Shown: piece by piece, positions 43,949-53,399 of the stretch
How the letters are laid out: each line of letters starts with the position of its first letter
Position numbering within the stretch: position 1 is the first letter of the stretch
Assembly: GCF_014638095.1 (NCBI RefSeq)
Contig: NZ_BMFH01000001.1
Span: 372,001-436,000, forward strand
From: Muriicola marianensis
GTDB taxonomy: Bacteria > Bacteroidota > Bacteroidia > Flavobacteriales > Flavobacteriaceae
Direction of reading: 5' to 3'
Length of the DNA stretch: 64,000 bases
Position numbers and translations under genes: made by a program
Notes under the pieces: generated by a model
What the model was told of the DNA's origin: nothing
The model's input: only the letters and a program-made list of their open reading frames with translations
Databases searched by the model: none

Positions 43949-45133
43949 ATGGAGACCAAGACTAACAGACTACATTTTATTGACGCCATGCGGGCCTGGG
44001 CGATCCTGATGATGCTTCAGGGCCACTTCGTGGACGGGTTACTGGATCCTGTTTACAGGGATCCTGGCAATGGTGTTTATTCTGTCTGGAGATACTTCCG
44101 AGGGATCACAGCCCCGGTGTTTTTTACGGTGTCCGGGTTTATCTTTACCTATCTTCTGATTCGCGTACCTCAGACAGGTTTCTCGAACCCGCGGATCAGG
44201 AAAGGTATCCGCAGGGGACTGCAGTTGCTGCTGATCGGATATCTCCTAAGGCTGAATCTTGGCGGTCTGTTACAGGGTAAATTGTACAATGCATTCTTTC
44301 TTGTAGACGTGTTGCATTGTATCGGGATTTCCATCATGGTGATCATAGGGGTATACCTGCTGACCTCCCGGATGAGAAAATGGATGCTGCCGCTCTCCCT
44401 CTTATCGATTACCCTTTTGTTGTTTCTCTTGGAACCTGTGTATTCCAACTGGACCTTTGCTGCCCTCCCAGAGGCTCTGGCGAATTATTTTACCAGAAGC
44501 AACGGCTCGGTCTTTACCATAATTCCCTGGGTGGGATATACGGCATTTGGCGCTTTTCTCGCCGTTGTGTTCAGGAGGTATCACACGCACAGGAATCTTT
44601 ATCCAAACGCCATTTGGCTCTCCCTGATCGCCGGTGTCGCTTTGGTGTATTATTCCTCCCCCTTCTTTACCTTTCTCAATCAATTGAGCGGAATCAGCCT
44701 GTTTTCAGACATAGTCTCAAACAACTATCTCTTTATCCGACTGGGTAATGTGATGATCGTCTTTGCGGTCTTTATGCTGCTCAGACAGTGGCTGGTAAAC
44801 AATACCTTGTTGCGATTAGGCCAGAACACCCTGTCTATTTACGTGATCCACTTCATCATTCTCTATGGAAGTTTTACGGGACTGGGCCTGTACAGATTCT
44901 TCGACCATAGCCTGGCTCCTGATATGGTCATTCCGGGTGCCATCCTCTTTATGGTCGCCTGCTCCTTTGCCGCCCTTCAATACGACAAACATGAAGTCTA
45001 TATCAAGGGGCAACTAGCTTTTGTCGGTCAAGCCCTTAAAGGCATTCTCCTCAAAGCGTATTACGTTTCTTCCGAATTCCTTATCCTTCTGCAGGACAAG
45101 ATATTGAGACTTATTAACGTAAGTAAAGGTTAA
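43949..45133 (+). CDS. DUF1624/heparan-acetyltransferase-like membrane protein
   Basis: A 394-residue membrane protein with about ten helices. The N-terminus LHFIDAMRAWAILMMLQGHFVDG resembles DUF1624/HGSNAT-type and OpgC-type membrane acyltransferases, in which the His in the M-x-x-G-H motif is catalytic. FTVSGFIFTYLL and LGQNTLSIYVIHFIILYG are further family marks. The acceptor could be a cell-surface sugar or lipid; this is an inference. It ends 5 bases from the convergent lpd gene. Confidence 0.8.
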   Translation: METKTNRLHFIDAMRAWAILMMLQGHFVDGLLDPVYRDPGNGVYSVWRYFRGITAPVFFTVSGFIFTYLLIRVPQTGFSNPRIRKGIRRGLQLLLIGYLLRLNLGGLLQGKLYNAFFLVDVLHCIGISIMVIIGVYLLTSRMRKWMLPLSLLSITLLLFLLEPVYSNWTFAALPEALANYFTRSNGSVFTIIPWVGYTAFGAFLAVVFRRYHTHRNLYPNAIWLSLIAGVALVYYSSPFFTFLNQLSGISLFSDIVSNNYLFIRLGNVMIVFAVFMLLRQWLVNNTLLRLGQNTLSIYVIHFIILYGSFTGLGLYRFFDHSLAPDMVIPGAILFMVACSFAALQYDKHEVYIKGQLAFVGQALKGILLKAYYVSSEFLILLQDKILRLINVSKG

Positions 45134-45138
45134 TCTAT

Positions 45139-46545
45139 TTAGACATGTAATGCACGGTCAGCTGTTGCTGCCAGAGCTGCTTCTTTCACTGCCTCTGCGT
45201 ACGTGGGATGAGCATGACTCATGCGTGAGATGTCCTCGGCAGAAGCGCGGAATTCCATAGCCGTAACGGCTTCCGTGATCAGGTCGGCGCATCGGGCTCC
45301 GATCATATGTACCCCCAGAACCTCATCCGTATTCTTATCTGCGAGGATCTTGACAAACCCGTCTATGTCCATGCTGGCTCTCGCCCTTCCCAGGGCCCGC
45401 ATGGGGAATTGACCCGATTTATAAGCTATTCCACTTTCCTTCAGCTGTTCCTCCGTTTTGCCCACAGAAGCTACCTCAGGCCAGGTATATACTACGTTTG
45501 GAATCAGGTTATAATTGATGTGGGGTTTTTGGCCCGCCAGAATCTCGGCAACCATAGTGCCTTCTTCCTCCGCCTTGTGAGCGAGCATGGCGCCCCTTAC
45601 CACATCTCCGATGGCATAGATATTCGGGATATTGGTCTGCAGATGGTCATTGACTTCGATCCTGCCTTTCTCATCGACCTTCACACCGGCTGCTTCCGCA
45701 TTGAGTCCGTCTGTATAGGGCCTTCTCCCTACTGATACCAGGCAGTAATCCCCTTCGAGGGAGAGCTCTCCCCCCTTTGGATCATCGGCCACAACTGTAA
45801 CGCTCTTACCCTTTCTCTTGACGGATTTAACCTTATGTGAGAGGTAGAATTTTACTTTTTGTTTTTTCAGCACGCGCATGAGCTCCTTGGACAGGGCTCC
45901 GTCCATGCCGGGAATGATTCGATCCATAAATTCTACCACACTTACATCTGCTCCCAAGCGGCTGTATACCTGCCCCAGTTCCAGGCCGATTACGCCACCA
46001 CCTATGATGATCATATGCTTGGGAACATCCTTTAATTCAAGGGCTTCGGTGGAAGTGATGATGCGTTCCTTATCCAGAGTGATAAAGGGAAGGGAAGCAG
46101 GTTTGGACCCGGTGGCAATGATAATTTTCTTTGCCTCTATGGTGGTTGATTTCCCTTTTTCTGGTTTTATATCGATATGAGTGGCGTCCTTAAAACTGCC
46201 GACCCCCTGGAAGACCTCTATCTTGTTCTTGTCCATCAGGAACTGTATCCCTTTGGTCGTCTGGTCAACTACGGCCTGTTTGCGGCCGATCATCTTCTCC
46301 AGGTTTACTTTTACCTCACCCGGAATTTCGATCCCGTGCTCTTCAAAATGTTTTACAGCATCCTCGTAATGATGGCTCGAATCCAGCAATGCTTTTGAGG
46401 GGATACATCCCACATTGAGGCAGGTACCTCCAAGGGTTGCATATTTCTCGACGATTGCAGTTTTCATACCCAGTTGAGCGCAGCGAATAGCCGCCACATA
46501 CCCTCCGGGTCCGGAGCCGATTACGGCCACATCAAATTGAGACAT
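45139..46545 (-). CDS. lpd: Dihydrolipoyl dehydrogenase (E3)
   Basis: FAD- and NAD-dependent enzyme that reoxidises dihydrolipoamide in 2-oxoacid dehydrogenase and glycine cleavage complexes. The 468-residue protein has the FAD motif VIGSGPGGYVAA, the redox pair Cys42/Cys47 in GGTCLNVGCIPSK, the NAD motif IIGGGVIGLELG, and the C-terminal His-Glu pair in HAHPTYAEAVKEA. No E1/E2 gene is adjacent; E3 is probably shared by several complexes. A -7 box lies 53 bases upstream. Confidence 0.96.
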   Translation of the reverse strand: MSQFDVAVIGSGPGGYVAAIRCAQLGMKTAIVEKYATLGGTCLNVGCIPSKALLDSSHHYEDAVKHFEEHGIEIPGEVKVNLEKMIGRKQAVVDQTTKGIQFLMDKNKIEVFQGVGSFKDATHIDIKPEKGKSTTIEAKKIIIATGSKPASLPFITLDKERIITSTEALELKDVPKHMIIIGGGVIGLELGQVYSRLGADVSVVEFMDRIIPGMDGALSKELMRVLKKQKVKFYLSHKVKSVKRKGKSVTVVADDPKGGELSLEGDYCLVSVGRRPYTDGLNAEAAGVKVDEKGRIEVNDHLQTNIPNIYAIGDVVRGAMLAHKAEEEGTMVAEILAGQKPHINYNLIPNVVYTWPEVASVGKTEEQLKESGIAYKSGQFPMRALGRARASMDIDGFVKILADKNTDEVLGVHMIGARCADLITEAVTAMEFRASAEDISRMSHAHPTYAEAVKEAALAATADRALHV

Positions 46546-46598
46546 AGGGATATTTTATATGTTAGTGCTAATAAGGGAATTTTCATTTTCCCGGGTGT

Positions 46599-46606
46599 CA
46601 AAAATA
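46599..46606 (-). promoter_or_regulatory. Predicted -7 box of lpd
   Basis: On the minus strand this is TATTTTTG, an exact TAnnTTTG match, 53 bases before the ATG of lpd and just after the lrp-like gene stop. Confidence 0.3.
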
Positions 46607-46637
46607 CGAATGTTTTTGGTTTTGACCACATCGGGAA

Positions 46638-47093
46638 CTATCCCAGAGATATGGCGGTCGACGCCTTTACCTCACTGATCACAAAGGAACTCTGGGTACT
46701 GCCGATATTATTAAGGGCGGTTAGTTTATTGACCATGAAATCCCTGTAGGCCACCATGTTGGCCACGTGGATCTTGAGGATGTAATCGTAATCCCCGCTG
46801 ACGTGAAAACATTCTGAAACTTCTTCCAATTGCTGCACTTCCCGCTCGAACTGAAGGACATATTCCTTGATATGCCGACTGAGCCTTACTTGGCAAAGGA
46901 CGGTAAAGTCCATCCCCGCCACCTGCTTGTCGACCAGGGCGACATATTTCCTTATCAACCCCTCCCTCTCCAGGCGTTTGATCCTTTCGTATACGGCGGT
47001 TGTAGAAAGGCCCAGGTCCTGTGCATATGCCTTGGTCGTCCTTTTACAGTCGTCCTGCAAAAGTGAAAGCAATCGCTTGTCCGTTTGATCCAT
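46638..47093 (-). CDS. Lrp/AsnC family transcriptional regulator
   Basis: A 151-residue regulator with an N-terminal winged helix-turn-helix (DQTDKRLLSLLQDDCKRTTKAYAQDLGLSTTAVYERIKRLEREG, seen as segments) and a C-terminal RAM/ACT-like effector domain (FTVLCQVRLSRH, CFHVSGDYDYILKIHV). Such proteins bind amino acids and recognise dyad DNA sites. The divergent neighbour is a methionine gamma-lyase-like gene, and two palindromes lie between them (47136-47147 and 47171-47187), so it probably controls that gene and itself. The effector is likely methionine or another amino acid; this is an inference. Confidence 0.93.
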   Translation of the reverse strand: MDQTDKRLLSLLQDDCKRTTKAYAQDLGLSTTAVYERIKRLEREGLIRKYVALVDKQVAGMDFTVLCQVRLSRHIKEYVLQFEREVQQLEEVSECFHVSGDYDYILKIHVANMVAYRDFMVNKLTALNNIGSTQSSFVISEVKASTAISLG

Positions 47094-47135
47094 TATGAGC
47101 TGATTTTGATTCGGAGCGATACGTTCCTATCTATA

Positions 47136-47187
47136 AAATAATTATTTATAATCTACAAATATATGTTTTTATAGAATAATATTCTAT
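47136..47187. promoter_or_regulatory. Two dyads between lrp-like and lyase genes (putative operators)
   Basis: AAATAATTATTT (47136-47147) is a perfect 12-base palindrome. ATAGAATA-A-TATTCTAT (47171-47187) is a perfect 8-base inverted repeat around a single central base. The centres are ~37.5 bases apart. They lie in the 155-base AT-rich divergent region, the usual site of Lrp/AsnC operators. Confidence 0.48.
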
Positions 47188-47225
47188 ATAATATCTTTTA
47201 TATTGATATTTATTCCTTTCTTTTT

Positions 47226-47233
47226 TAATTTTA
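47226..47233 (+). promoter_or_regulatory. Candidate -7 box of the lyase gene
   Basis: TAATTTTA differs from TAnnTTTG in one base. ATTG at 47202-47205, 20 bases upstream, is a partial -33. The box starts ~38 bases downstream of the second dyad, and the ATG follows 15 bases after it. Confidence 0.28.
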
Positions 47234-47248
47234 CAAAAAACAACAACC

Positions 47249-48469
47249 ATGAGTAAATCAGCTACAGATAAGATACAGGACCTGCATAATTTTGGGGAAT
47301 TTGGAGGGGTAAACCCTTCTATTTCAGACTCTTCCACTTACACCTTCCTGTCGGCCAAGACCATGTTCGACACCTTTGAAGGGAATACAGAGGGTTGTTA
47401 TCTCTACAGCCGCCATTCCTCCCCTTCAAATCTCTACCTGGGAGAAGCCCTGGCTGCCCTGGAGGGCACAGAAACGGCCAATGTGACGGCCAGCGGAATG
47501 GGAGCAATCACAGCAGTGATACTCCAGCTATGCGATGCCGGGGATCATCTGGTCAGCAGTCGAACTATCTACGGAGGCGCCTATGCCTTTATGAAAAACT
47601 TTCTAAAAAAGTTTGATATCAGCGTCTCATTTGTAGACATTACTTCTTCGGAGGCTGTTGAGAAAGCTATCACCCCGAAAACCCGGATGATCTACTGTGA
47701 GTCTGTGAGCAATCCTCTCCTCGAAGTGGCCGATATCCCAACCTTGTCGGGCCTGGCCAAAAAACACGAGATACCCCTGGTGGTAGACAACACCTTCTCC
47801 CCCCTATCCATCGCCCCTGCAAAACTAGGGGCCGACGTGGTCATCCACAGCCTGACTAAATTCATCAACGGGACCAGTGATTGTGTAGCCGGGGTGGTCT
47901 GCGGGACCAAGGATTTCTGCCTTGCCTTAAAAGACGTGAATGACGGGGCCGGCATGCTCCTGGGCAGTACCCTCGACAGCCTCAGGGCCGCTTCCATCCT
48001 GAAAAATATGCGCACCCTGCACATCCGCATGAAGAAACACAGTGAGAACGCACTCTACCTCGCCAAACATTTTGAAAAAGACGGCCTGAGAGTCGTCTAC
48101 CCGGGGCTTCCCTCCCATCCAGGTCACCAACTAATGAAAAAGCAGTTTGTATCCGAATTCGGATTTGGCGGAATCCTGACCATCGATGTGGGCAGTCTGG
48201 AGAAAGCCAACGAGCTTATGGAGCTTATGCAGAAAAAGAATCTGGGCTACCTGGCTGTCAGCCTAGGTTTTTACAAGACCCTCTTCAGTGCCCCCGGAAC
48301 TTCCACTTCCTCGGAAATTCCTGAAGAAGAACAAGAGTCTATGGGTCTTACAGACGGACTGATACGTTTTTCCATCGGATTGGACAATGACATACATCGC
48401 ACTTACACCACGATGAAAACCTGTATGGTACAGTTGGGTATCCTGAGCAAGGATACTATATCCGTCTAG
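47249..48469 (+). CDS. Cys/Met-metabolism PLP enzyme, methionine gamma-lyase type
   Basis: A 406-residue PLP enzyme of the trans-sulfuration family, which includes methionine gamma-lyase, cystathionine gamma-synthase/lyase and O-acetylhomoserine sulfhydrylase. Family marks are YLYSRHSSPSNLYLGEALAALEG, TASGMGAI, VVDNTF, and the PLP lysine Lys204 in IHSLTKFINGTSD. The C-terminal box GTSTSSEIPEEEQ stands where lyases and synthases carry their substrate-binding serines. The link to an Lrp-type regulator and an NhaC-type transporter suggests methionine or cysteine degradation to methanethiol/H2S, ammonia and a 2-oxoacid; the specificity is not certain. Confidence 0.83.
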   Translation: MSKSATDKIQDLHNFGEFGGVNPSISDSSTYTFLSAKTMFDTFEGNTEGCYLYSRHSSPSNLYLGEALAALEGTETANVTASGMGAITAVILQLCDAGDHLVSSRTIYGGAYAFMKNFLKKFDISVSFVDITSSEAVEKAITPKTRMIYCESVSNPLLEVADIPTLSGLAKKHEIPLVVDNTFSPLSIAPAKLGADVVIHSLTKFINGTSDCVAGVVCGTKDFCLALKDVNDGAGMLLGSTLDSLRAASILKNMRTLHIRMKKHSENALYLAKHFEKDGLRVVYPGLPSHPGHQLMKKQFVSEFGFGGILTIDVGSLEKANELMELMQKKNLGYLAVSLGFYKTLFSAPGTSTSSEIPEEEQESMGLTDGLIRFSIGLDNDIHRTYTTMKTCMVQLGILSKDTISV

Positions 48470-48532
48470 GCGCCGGGGTTTGCAGAACCGTGTCTAAAAT
48501 TGTAATATTACCGCCAAACTAAAAACCGGTAG

Positions 48533-50020
48533 ATGGCGGCCAAAAAATCCAGTGCTCACAGGGAAAACGAACATATTGTAGACAACAGGGAATTGAATAT
48601 TTGGGAGGCGTTGATCCCTGTGATCGCCCTGGTGGGTATGCTGGCTTACAACGTCTATGTCTTCGGTGACAATGCGATCAGCGGTTCTAATCAGTTTATC
48701 CTCCTGATGGGAGGTGCTGTGGCAGCTATTGTAGGCTTTTTCAATAAGGTCTCCTACCGGCAGATGCTGGCAGAAGTAGCTGAGAATGTAAAATCGACTA
48801 CTGGCGCCCTCCTTATCCTGCTCATGGTAGGAGCTCTGGCCGGTACCTGGCTGGTAAGCGGGATCATCCCTGCCATGATCTACTACGGCCTGCAGATTCT
48901 CAACCCTACCATTTTTCTGGCAGCCTGTGTCATTATCTGTGCCATCATCTCTGTGGCCACAGGCAGCAGCTGGACTACCGCAGCTACCGTCGGGATCGCC
49001 CTGATCGGAATTGGGGAAGCCCTGGGCATTTCTTTAGGGATGACTGCCGGAGCTGTACTTTCAGGCGCTTATTTCGGCGATAAGATGTCTCCTCTCTCAG
49101 ACACCACCAACCTCGCTCCGGCGATGGCAGGAGGAGAGCTGTTCGGGCACATCCGATATATGACCCTGACCACAGTTCCAACAATAACGATTACCCTGCT
49201 GGTTTTTATTATTATCGGGCTTAATCTGGAGACCACCGGGGTCGCTGATACTGCCAGCATACTCTCGTCCATCGATGCCACCTTTACGATCAATGGCTGG
49301 CTGTTCATCGTGCCTGTTGTAGTCATTTTACTCATCGTCAAAAAAGCCCCTCCCCTGATGGCTCTTTTAATCGGGACCTTGCTCGGTGGGGTTTTCGCCC
49401 TGATCTTCCAACCGGGGATCGTGGCCGGACTTACCGGTACCAGTGAGCTTACTTTTGAATCCGGTTACAAGGGCATCCTCAATGCAATTACAGTTGAAAC
49501 TTCCATCGCGACCGATAACCCGGCCCTGAATGACCTGTTCTCTGCAAAAGGAATGTACGGGATGCTGGGTACTATCTGGTTGATTATTTGCGCCATGGTA
49601 TTCGGGGGGATCATGGATGGTATTGGAGCCCTTTCACGGATCACCAAGTCACTTCTGTCCCTGGCAAAGACCGCCTTTGGGCTCTTTGCGAGCACCGTAG
49701 GAAGCTGCATCGCCCTGAATATCACTGCATCAGACCAGTACCTGGCCATCGTCGTACCCGGAAAAATGTTTGCTAAAGCCTATGAAGATCGCGGTCTGGC
49801 CCCGGAGAACCTTAGTCGGACCCTGGAAGACTCCGGAACCGTAACCTCCGTCCTCATCCCCTGGAATACCTGTGGTGCCTACCACAGTGGCGTCCTGGGT
49901 GTAAGTGTGGCTGAATATTTTGTGTACGCCATTTTCAACTGGCTGAGTCCGATCACGACACTGACATTTGCCGCTCTCAGGATTAAGATCAAGCAACTGA
50001 CCACCCGCACGACTGTTTAA
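48533..50020 (+). CDS. NhaC-type Na+-coupled antiporter, possible amino acid transporter
   Basis: A 495-residue membrane protein of the NhaC ion transporter family, about 12 helices. Marks are VATGSSWTTAATVGIALIG, AYFGDKMSPLSDTTNLAP and ALNITASDQYLAIVVPGKMF. NhaC members are Na+/H+ antiporters, malate-lactate antiporters (MleN) or proposed methionine transporters (MetT). It follows the methionine gamma-lyase-like gene by 63 bases on the same strand. That context makes amino acid (methionine) transport a fair alternative to plain Na+/H+ exchange. Confidence 0.85.
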   Translation: MAAKKSSAHRENEHIVDNRELNIWEALIPVIALVGMLAYNVYVFGDNAISGSNQFILLMGGAVAAIVGFFNKVSYRQMLAEVAENVKSTTGALLILLMVGALAGTWLVSGIIPAMIYYGLQILNPTIFLAACVIICAIISVATGSSWTTAATVGIALIGIGEALGISLGMTAGAVLSGAYFGDKMSPLSDTTNLAPAMAGGELFGHIRYMTLTTVPTITITLLVFIIIGLNLETTGVADTASILSSIDATFTINGWLFIVPVVVILLIVKKAPPLMALLIGTLLGGVFALIFQPGIVAGLTGTSELTFESGYKGILNAITVETSIATDNPALNDLFSAKGMYGMLGTIWLIICAMVFGGIMDGIGALSRITKSLLSLAKTAFGLFASTVGSCIALNITASDQYLAIVVPGKMFAKAYEDRGLAPENLSRTLEDSGTVTSVLIPWNTCGAYHSGVLGVSVAEYFVYAIFNWLSPITTLTFAALRIKIKQLTTRTTV

Positions 50021-50122
50021 GCGTTCAATTTATCTTAACAATAGAGTAAATAAAGAAGAATTGTCGACCGTGAAAACGTGTTATTTTCCCTAATTTCGGA
50101 GCTGAAAAAGACCTGTGTACTT

Positions 50123-50629
50123 ATGGCATTGATTCAGTTTACCGGAACATCGGCCCATACCTCTGGCGAATTGCCTGCTGTGGGCAGTATAGCCCCGGAT
50201 TTTGAACTTACAAAAAGAGACCTCACTCAGATTGCTCTTAAGGATTTCAAAGGCAAAAAAATGGTTTTGAATGTCTTTCCTTCATTGGAAACGGACACCT
50301 GCGCACTGTCCGTTCGCGCCTTCAACTCACTGGCAGCCAAGATGGAAAATACGACCGTACTCTGTATCTCCAGGGATCTCCCTTTTGCCCAGAGCAGGTT
50401 CTGCGGGGCGGAGGGCATAAACCGTGTGATGATGCTCAGCGACTACAAGGACAAGGGATTTGCGGAGGCTTATGGCTTGCTTTTTACTGACGGCCCCTTT
50501 GAAGGGTTACTCGCCAGAGCTGTAATAGTACTGGATGAAAACAGGAGAATAGTCTACACGGAAATGGTCAAAAACATAGGGGTTGAACCCAACTACAAAT
50601 CCGCCCTGGAGGCATTGCAAAATGACTGA
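50123..50629 (+). CDS. tpx: Thiol peroxidase (Tpx)
   Basis: A 168-residue atypical 2-Cys peroxiredoxin that reduces H2O2 and lipid peroxides using thioredoxin. The peroxidatic Cys60 lies in SLETDTCALSVRAFN and the resolving Cys94 in FAQSRFCGAEG, matching E. coli Tpx Cys61/Cys95. I start it at ATG 50123 (MALIQFTG); the frame extends 15 codons upstream, but those residues lack conservation and resemble no signal peptide of the family. It overlaps dgkA by 8 bases. Confidence 0.94.
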   Translation: MALIQFTGTSAHTSGELPAVGSIAPDFELTKRDLTQIALKDFKGKKMVLNVFPSLETDTCALSVRAFNSLAAKMENTTVLCISRDLPFAQSRFCGAEGINRVMMLSDYKDKGFAEAYGLLFTDGPFEGLLARAVIVLDENRRIVYTEMVKNIGVEPNYKSALEALQND

Positions 50630-50987
50630 GGAATCCCTGATCAAGAATCGGTTCAAAGGTTTTTACTTCGCCTTTAAAGGAGCTTTGTTGCTGCTAAGGA
50701 CAGAAAGAAGCATACAGGTGCAGTTTTTTATAGCCCTCCTGGTCACCGGAGCAGGGTTCTATTTCGACATCTCCCCGGTGGAATGGATCTTGCAGACCCT
50801 TGCTATCGGACTCGTGATGGGTGTTGAAGGGGTGAACACCGCGGTGGAAAAATTGTCGGACTACATACAACCTGAAAGGGATCCCAAGATCGGATTCATC
50901 AAGGACATCTCTGCAGGTGCGGTCATGTTCGCGGCCATTGCTGCCACGGTCGTTGGTTTGATCATCTATCTGCCCAGAATTTTTTAG
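50622..50987 (+). CDS. dgkA: Diacylglycerol kinase (DgkA)/undecaprenol kinase type
   Basis: A 121-residue integral membrane kinase with three helices. It shows FKGFYFAFKGALLLLRTERSIQVQ and the catalytic stretch EGVNTAVEKLSDYI (Glu and Asp for Mg-ATP), the hallmark of the DgkA/undecaprenol kinase family. ATG 50622 lies inside the last codons of tpx (8-base overlap), indicating coupled translation. It recycles diacylglycerol or undecaprenol in the inner membrane; which lipid is used is not visible from sequence. Confidence 0.93.
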   Translation: MTEESLIKNRFKGFYFAFKGALLLLRTERSIQVQFFIALLVTGAGFYFDISPVEWILQTLAIGLVMGVEGVNTAVEKLSDYIQPERDPKIGFIKDISAGAVMFAAIAATVVGLIIYLPRIF

Positions 50988-51013
50988 GCGGAGCACGCAG
51001 TCCGCATCCTCCC

Positions 51014-51021
51014 TAAATTTG
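51014..51021 (+). promoter_or_regulatory. Predicted -7 box for the ftsK-lolA-lpt-ribB unit
   Basis: TAAATTTG exactly matches TAnnTTTG and lies 29 bases before the ftsK ATG. A -33 box is not evident. Confidence 0.38.
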
Positions 51022-51050
51022 TATTTTTACACCATGAACAGCATGCATTG

Positions 51051-53396
51051 ATGGCGACCAAGAAAAAAAAGTCCAAACCTACAGCTTCCAAAAAATTAAG
51101 GTTTTCCAGACAGAATAAGATCATTCTGGGGAGCCTGTTGATTTTTTTGAGCATCGCTCTGTTCTTTTCCTTTGTTTCATTCTACTTCACCTGGCAGGAC
51201 GACCAAAGCCTGCTGACAGAGTTTGCCAACAGGAATGAACAGGCAAAAAACCTGCTGAATAAATTTGGAGCCAGTGTCAGCCATTACATCATGTACAGGG
51301 GGTTCGGATTATCATCCCTGATCATTCCCTTCCTCTTGAGCCTTACAGGGCTTTACCTCTTCCTGAGCATCCCACTGAAAAATCTTTGGAACAAATGGAT
51401 TTGGGGTTTGGTCCTGCTTATCTGGATTTCAATTACCCTTGGCTTCTTCGCAGATACCCAGCCTTTGCTCGGAGGCCTCGTAGGCTATGAAATGAATGAT
51501 TTCCTCCAGGATTACACAGGGAAGATCGGGGTTTTCCTAATTCTTCTCTTTATGCTTACCATCATCCTGGTCAGGTTATTTAAGCTTACACCTGAAGGGG
51601 TAGCCCGTTTCTTTAAGTCGAAGTCAGCCTCCGTCGCTGCCGATTTCAAAAAGGCCCAACCCGAGGCCAGTGAACCACTCCCGGAAGATGAGGATACAGA
51701 AGTAATACTGGACACCTATACCCACAAAAAAGATATCCCCCACCTGGATCCCTCGGCAGAAGAGAAAAAGGTCGACACCGGCAAGCCTGATCCGGCGGAG
51801 GATGAGATCGCCATGGAAGTAAATACGGTTACAGACGAAAAGGAGGAAAGTGATCTTCTCTCTGATAAACTGGTAGCTGATTTCGGGGAATTTGACCCCA
51901 CGCTCGAACTGAGCAATTACAAGTTCCCACACCTCGACCTTCTCGATCCGCACGGGTCCGGCGGTGGGATCACCATCAACCAGGAGGAACTGGAGGAGAA
52001 CAAGAACAAGATCGTCGAAACCCTCAAGAATTACAAGATCGGGATCGCCCAGATCAAAGCCACAATCGGCCCTACGGTTACCCTTTACGAGATCGTACCC
52101 GATGCCGGGATCCGCATCTCGAAGATCAAGAACCTGGAAGACGATATCGCCCTTTCGCTCGCAGCTCTGGGGATACGTATTATTGCTCCTATCCCGGGTA
52201 AAGGTACCATCGGTATAGAGGTACCCAATAAAAAAGCGACCACCGTTTCCATGAGATCCGTGATCGCCTCAAGCAAGTTCCAGAAAGCCGAAATGCAGCT
52301 TCCCATTGCCTTCGGTAAGACTATCAGCAATGAGACCTTTGTGGTAGACCTGGCCAAAATGCCCCACCTGTTGATGGCGGGGGCCACCGGACAGGGAAAA
52401 TCCGTAGGACTCAATGCCGTCCTGACCTCACTGCTCTACAAAAAACACCCGGCTGAGGTCAAGTTTATCCTGGTCGATCCCAAAAAAGTGGAACTCACCC
52501 TTTACAATAAGATCGAAAGGCATTACCTGGCCAAACTTCCTGACTCCGAAGAGGCCATCATCACCGACAATACCAAAGTGATCCATACCCTGAATTCCTT
52601 ATGCATCGAAATGGATAATCGGTATGAGTTGCTTAAACAGGCCATGGTTCGGAATATCAAGGAATACAACGCCAAGTTCAAAGCGAGGAAGCTCAACCCC
52701 AATGACGGTCATACCTTTCTCCCTTACATAGTGCTGGTAATAGATGAATTTGCAGACCTGATCATGACAGCCGGCAAGGAAGTGGAAACGCCTATAGCCA
52801 GGCTTGCGCAACTGGCAAGGGCTATTGGGATCCACCTGATTATCGCCACTCAGCGCCCATCGGTGAATGTGATCACCGGGATCATCAAAGCCAACTTCCC
52901 GGCCAGGATCGCTTTTAGGGTGACCTCTAAGATCGATTCCCGCACCATTCTCGATTTCCAGGGAGCAGATCAGTTAATAGGCCGGGGTGATATGCTCTTT
53001 ACACAGGGCAATGACATTACGAGGATCCAATGCGCTTTTGTGGATACGCCGGAGGTAGCCAAGATCACCGATTATATCGGTTCACAGCGGGGGTATACCA
53101 GTGCACACCTATTGCCTGAGTATTCAGGAGAAGATTCTGGCACAGGTATTGATTACGATATTTCGGAAAGGGATGCCATGTTCCGGGATGCTGCCGAGGT
53201 AATCGTAACGGCTCAGCAGGGATCGGCCTCCCTGATCCAGCGAAAGCTGAAACTGGGGTATAACCGGGCAGGGCGGATCATAGATCAGCTCGAGGCTGCG
53301 GGAATAGTAGGACCCTTTGAGGGAAGCAAGGCACGTGCCGTACTGGTTCCCGATATCTATACCCTGGAAAAAATGTTGAATGAAGAAACCAAATAA
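51051..53396 (+). CDS. ftsK: DNA translocase FtsK/SpoIIIE
   Basis: Division-septum DNA pump that clears and resolves chromosome termini. From ATG 51051 (a TTG just before is ignored) it has 781 residues: four N-terminal helices (~25-170), a charged Asp/Glu/Pro linker (~190-300) and the motor domain with Walker A in GATGQGKSVGLNA and Walker B in VLVIDEFADLI. The C-terminal gamma domain (AEVIVTAQQGSASLIQRKLKLGYNRA) recognises KOPS-type DNA. The linker is short compared with E. coli FtsK. It begins a chain with lolA, lptF/G and ribB. Confidence 0.96.
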   Translation: MATKKKKSKPTASKKLRFSRQNKIILGSLLIFLSIALFFSFVSFYFTWQDDQSLLTEFANRNEQAKNLLNKFGASVSHYIMYRGFGLSSLIIPFLLSLTGLYLFLSIPLKNLWNKWIWGLVLLIWISITLGFFADTQPLLGGLVGYEMNDFLQDYTGKIGVFLILLFMLTIILVRLFKLTPEGVARFFKSKSASVAADFKKAQPEASEPLPEDEDTEVILDTYTHKKDIPHLDPSAEEKKVDTGKPDPAEDEIAMEVNTVTDEKEESDLLSDKLVADFGEFDPTLELSNYKFPHLDLLDPHGSGGGITINQEELEENKNKIVETLKNYKIGIAQIKATIGPTVTLYEIVPDAGIRISKIKNLEDDIALSLAALGIRIIAPIPGKGTIGIEVPNKKATTVSMRSVIASSKFQKAEMQLPIAFGKTISNETFVVDLAKMPHLLMAGATGQGKSVGLNAVLTSLLYKKHPAEVKFILVDPKKVELTLYNKIERHYLAKLPDSEEAIITDNTKVIHTLNSLCIEMDNRYELLKQAMVRNIKEYNAKFKARKLNPNDGHTFLPYIVLVIDEFADLIMTAGKEVETPIARLAQLARAIGIHLIIATQRPSVNVITGIIKANFPARIAFRVTSKIDSRTILDFQGADQLIGRGDMLFTQGNDITRIQCAFVDTPEVAKITDYIGSQRGYTSAHLLPEYSGEDSGTGIDYDISERDAMFRDAAEVIVTAQQGSASLIQRKLKLGYNRAGRIIDQLEAAGIVGPFEGSKARAVLVPDIYTLEKMLNEETK

Positions 53397-53399
53397 GAC

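Noticed and set aside
50078-50122. 15-codon upstream extension of tpx
   Set aside because: Tpx proteins normally begin near the MALIQFTG segment, which starts at 50123.
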